Below, piece by piece: positions 6,039 to 6,234 of a stretch of 6,234 nucleotides of DNA. Below the pieces are notes generated by a model, which did no database searches, was not told where the DNA came from, and saw only the letters and a list, made by a program, of their open reading frames with translations. The translations under genes and the position numbers were made by a program. Every line of letters begins with the position of its first letter. Position 1 is the first letter of the stretch. This DNA comes from Nitrosomonadales bacterium. GTDB taxonomy: Bacteria > Pseudomonadota > Gammaproteobacteria > Burkholderiales > Gallionellaceae. The stretch covers positions 1 to 6,234 of the forward strand of contig QJWF01000133.1 of NCBI GenBank assembly GCA_003235435.1, read 5' to 3'.

Positions 6039-6234
6039 ATGAGAGTTTTTATTGTTGAAGATTCAACCGAGGTACGTGAACGTTTGCGCGAGATGTTGCA
6101 ACGTATTTCATGTGTCGAGTTGGCGGGTGAGGCGGATAACGAGAATGATGCTGTGCGAAGCATACGAAACGTCCAGCCGGATGTTGTGATCGTGGATTTT
6201 TCGCTGGCCATCAGAAATGGCCAGAATGTGATTC
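6039..6234 (+). CDS. Response regulator receiver domain, 3' end missing
   Basis: The window ends inside this gene; 65 residues are visible, starting MRVFIVEDS, the usual opening of a receiver. Glu7/Asp8 form the acidic pair and Asp53 is the predicted phospho-acceptor in VVIVDFSL. In the loop after Asp53 the normally conserved proline at Asp+4 is alanine (Ala57), while the glycine at Asp+8 (Gly61) is kept. The ATG at 6039 is chosen because it fits the family start. GTG 5985 is open in the same frame but would add an unlikely N-terminal tail. The Shine-Dalgarno is poor (GTGG at 6029-6032). The output domain, if any, is beyond the edge: it could be receiver-only or carry a LuxR-type HTH. Its kinase is not identifiable here; the NarX-like kinase upstream could serve two regulators, which is speculation. 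Confidence 0.88.
   Translation, partial: MRVFIVEDSTEVRERLREMLQRISCVELAGEADNENDAVRSIRNVQPDVVIVDFSLAIRNGQNVI

Overview
The window is a dense block of bacterial signal-transduction genes. All five read on the + strand and almost all the DNA is coding. Domain style, roughly 50% G+C and codon use suggest a Gram-negative proteobacterium. My best guess is a betaproteobacterium of the Gallionellaceae/Nitrosomonadales kind, but this rests on protein style alone and is not proven. I see no RNA genes, insertion sequences, CRISPR arrays, attachment sites or phage genes.

Layout. (1) Bases 1-1807: the 3' part of a hybrid histidine kinase (end of one PAS domain, a second PAS, HisKA, HATPase, receiver). Its true start lies left of the window. 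(2) 1910-3031: a complete RpfG-type response regulator (receiver plus HD-GYP), predicted to hydrolyse cyclic di-GMP. (3) 3161-5194: a complete cytoplasmic NarX/DegS-class kinase (PAS-PAS-GAF-HisKA_3-HATPase). (4) 5191-5835: its NarL/FixJ-type partner regulator (receiver plus LuxR-type HTH), joined by an ATGA stop/start overlap. (5) 6039 to the right edge: the first 65 residues of another receiver-domain protein.

How they may work together (inference from order and family). Genes 1-2 look like a sensor module whose output is lower c-di-GMP, which usually favours motility over biofilm. Genes 3-4 look like a sensor module whose output is transcription. The gaps of 102, 129 and 203 bases contain no convincing intrinsic terminator, so read-through is possible. 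The last two gaps hold related imperfect palindromes (3038-3053 and 5919-5932) that resemble half-sites of NarL/FixJ-class regulators, so gene 4 might act on its own locus. The third gap also has A/T tracts spaced near the helical repeat.

The parts belong to known families. What deserves attention is the wiring: a hybrid kinase with no visible Hpt domain beside an HD-GYP effector, the shared palindrome, a CxxC in the GAF domain of gene 3, and the unusual receiver of gene 5. I do not see a wholly new system.
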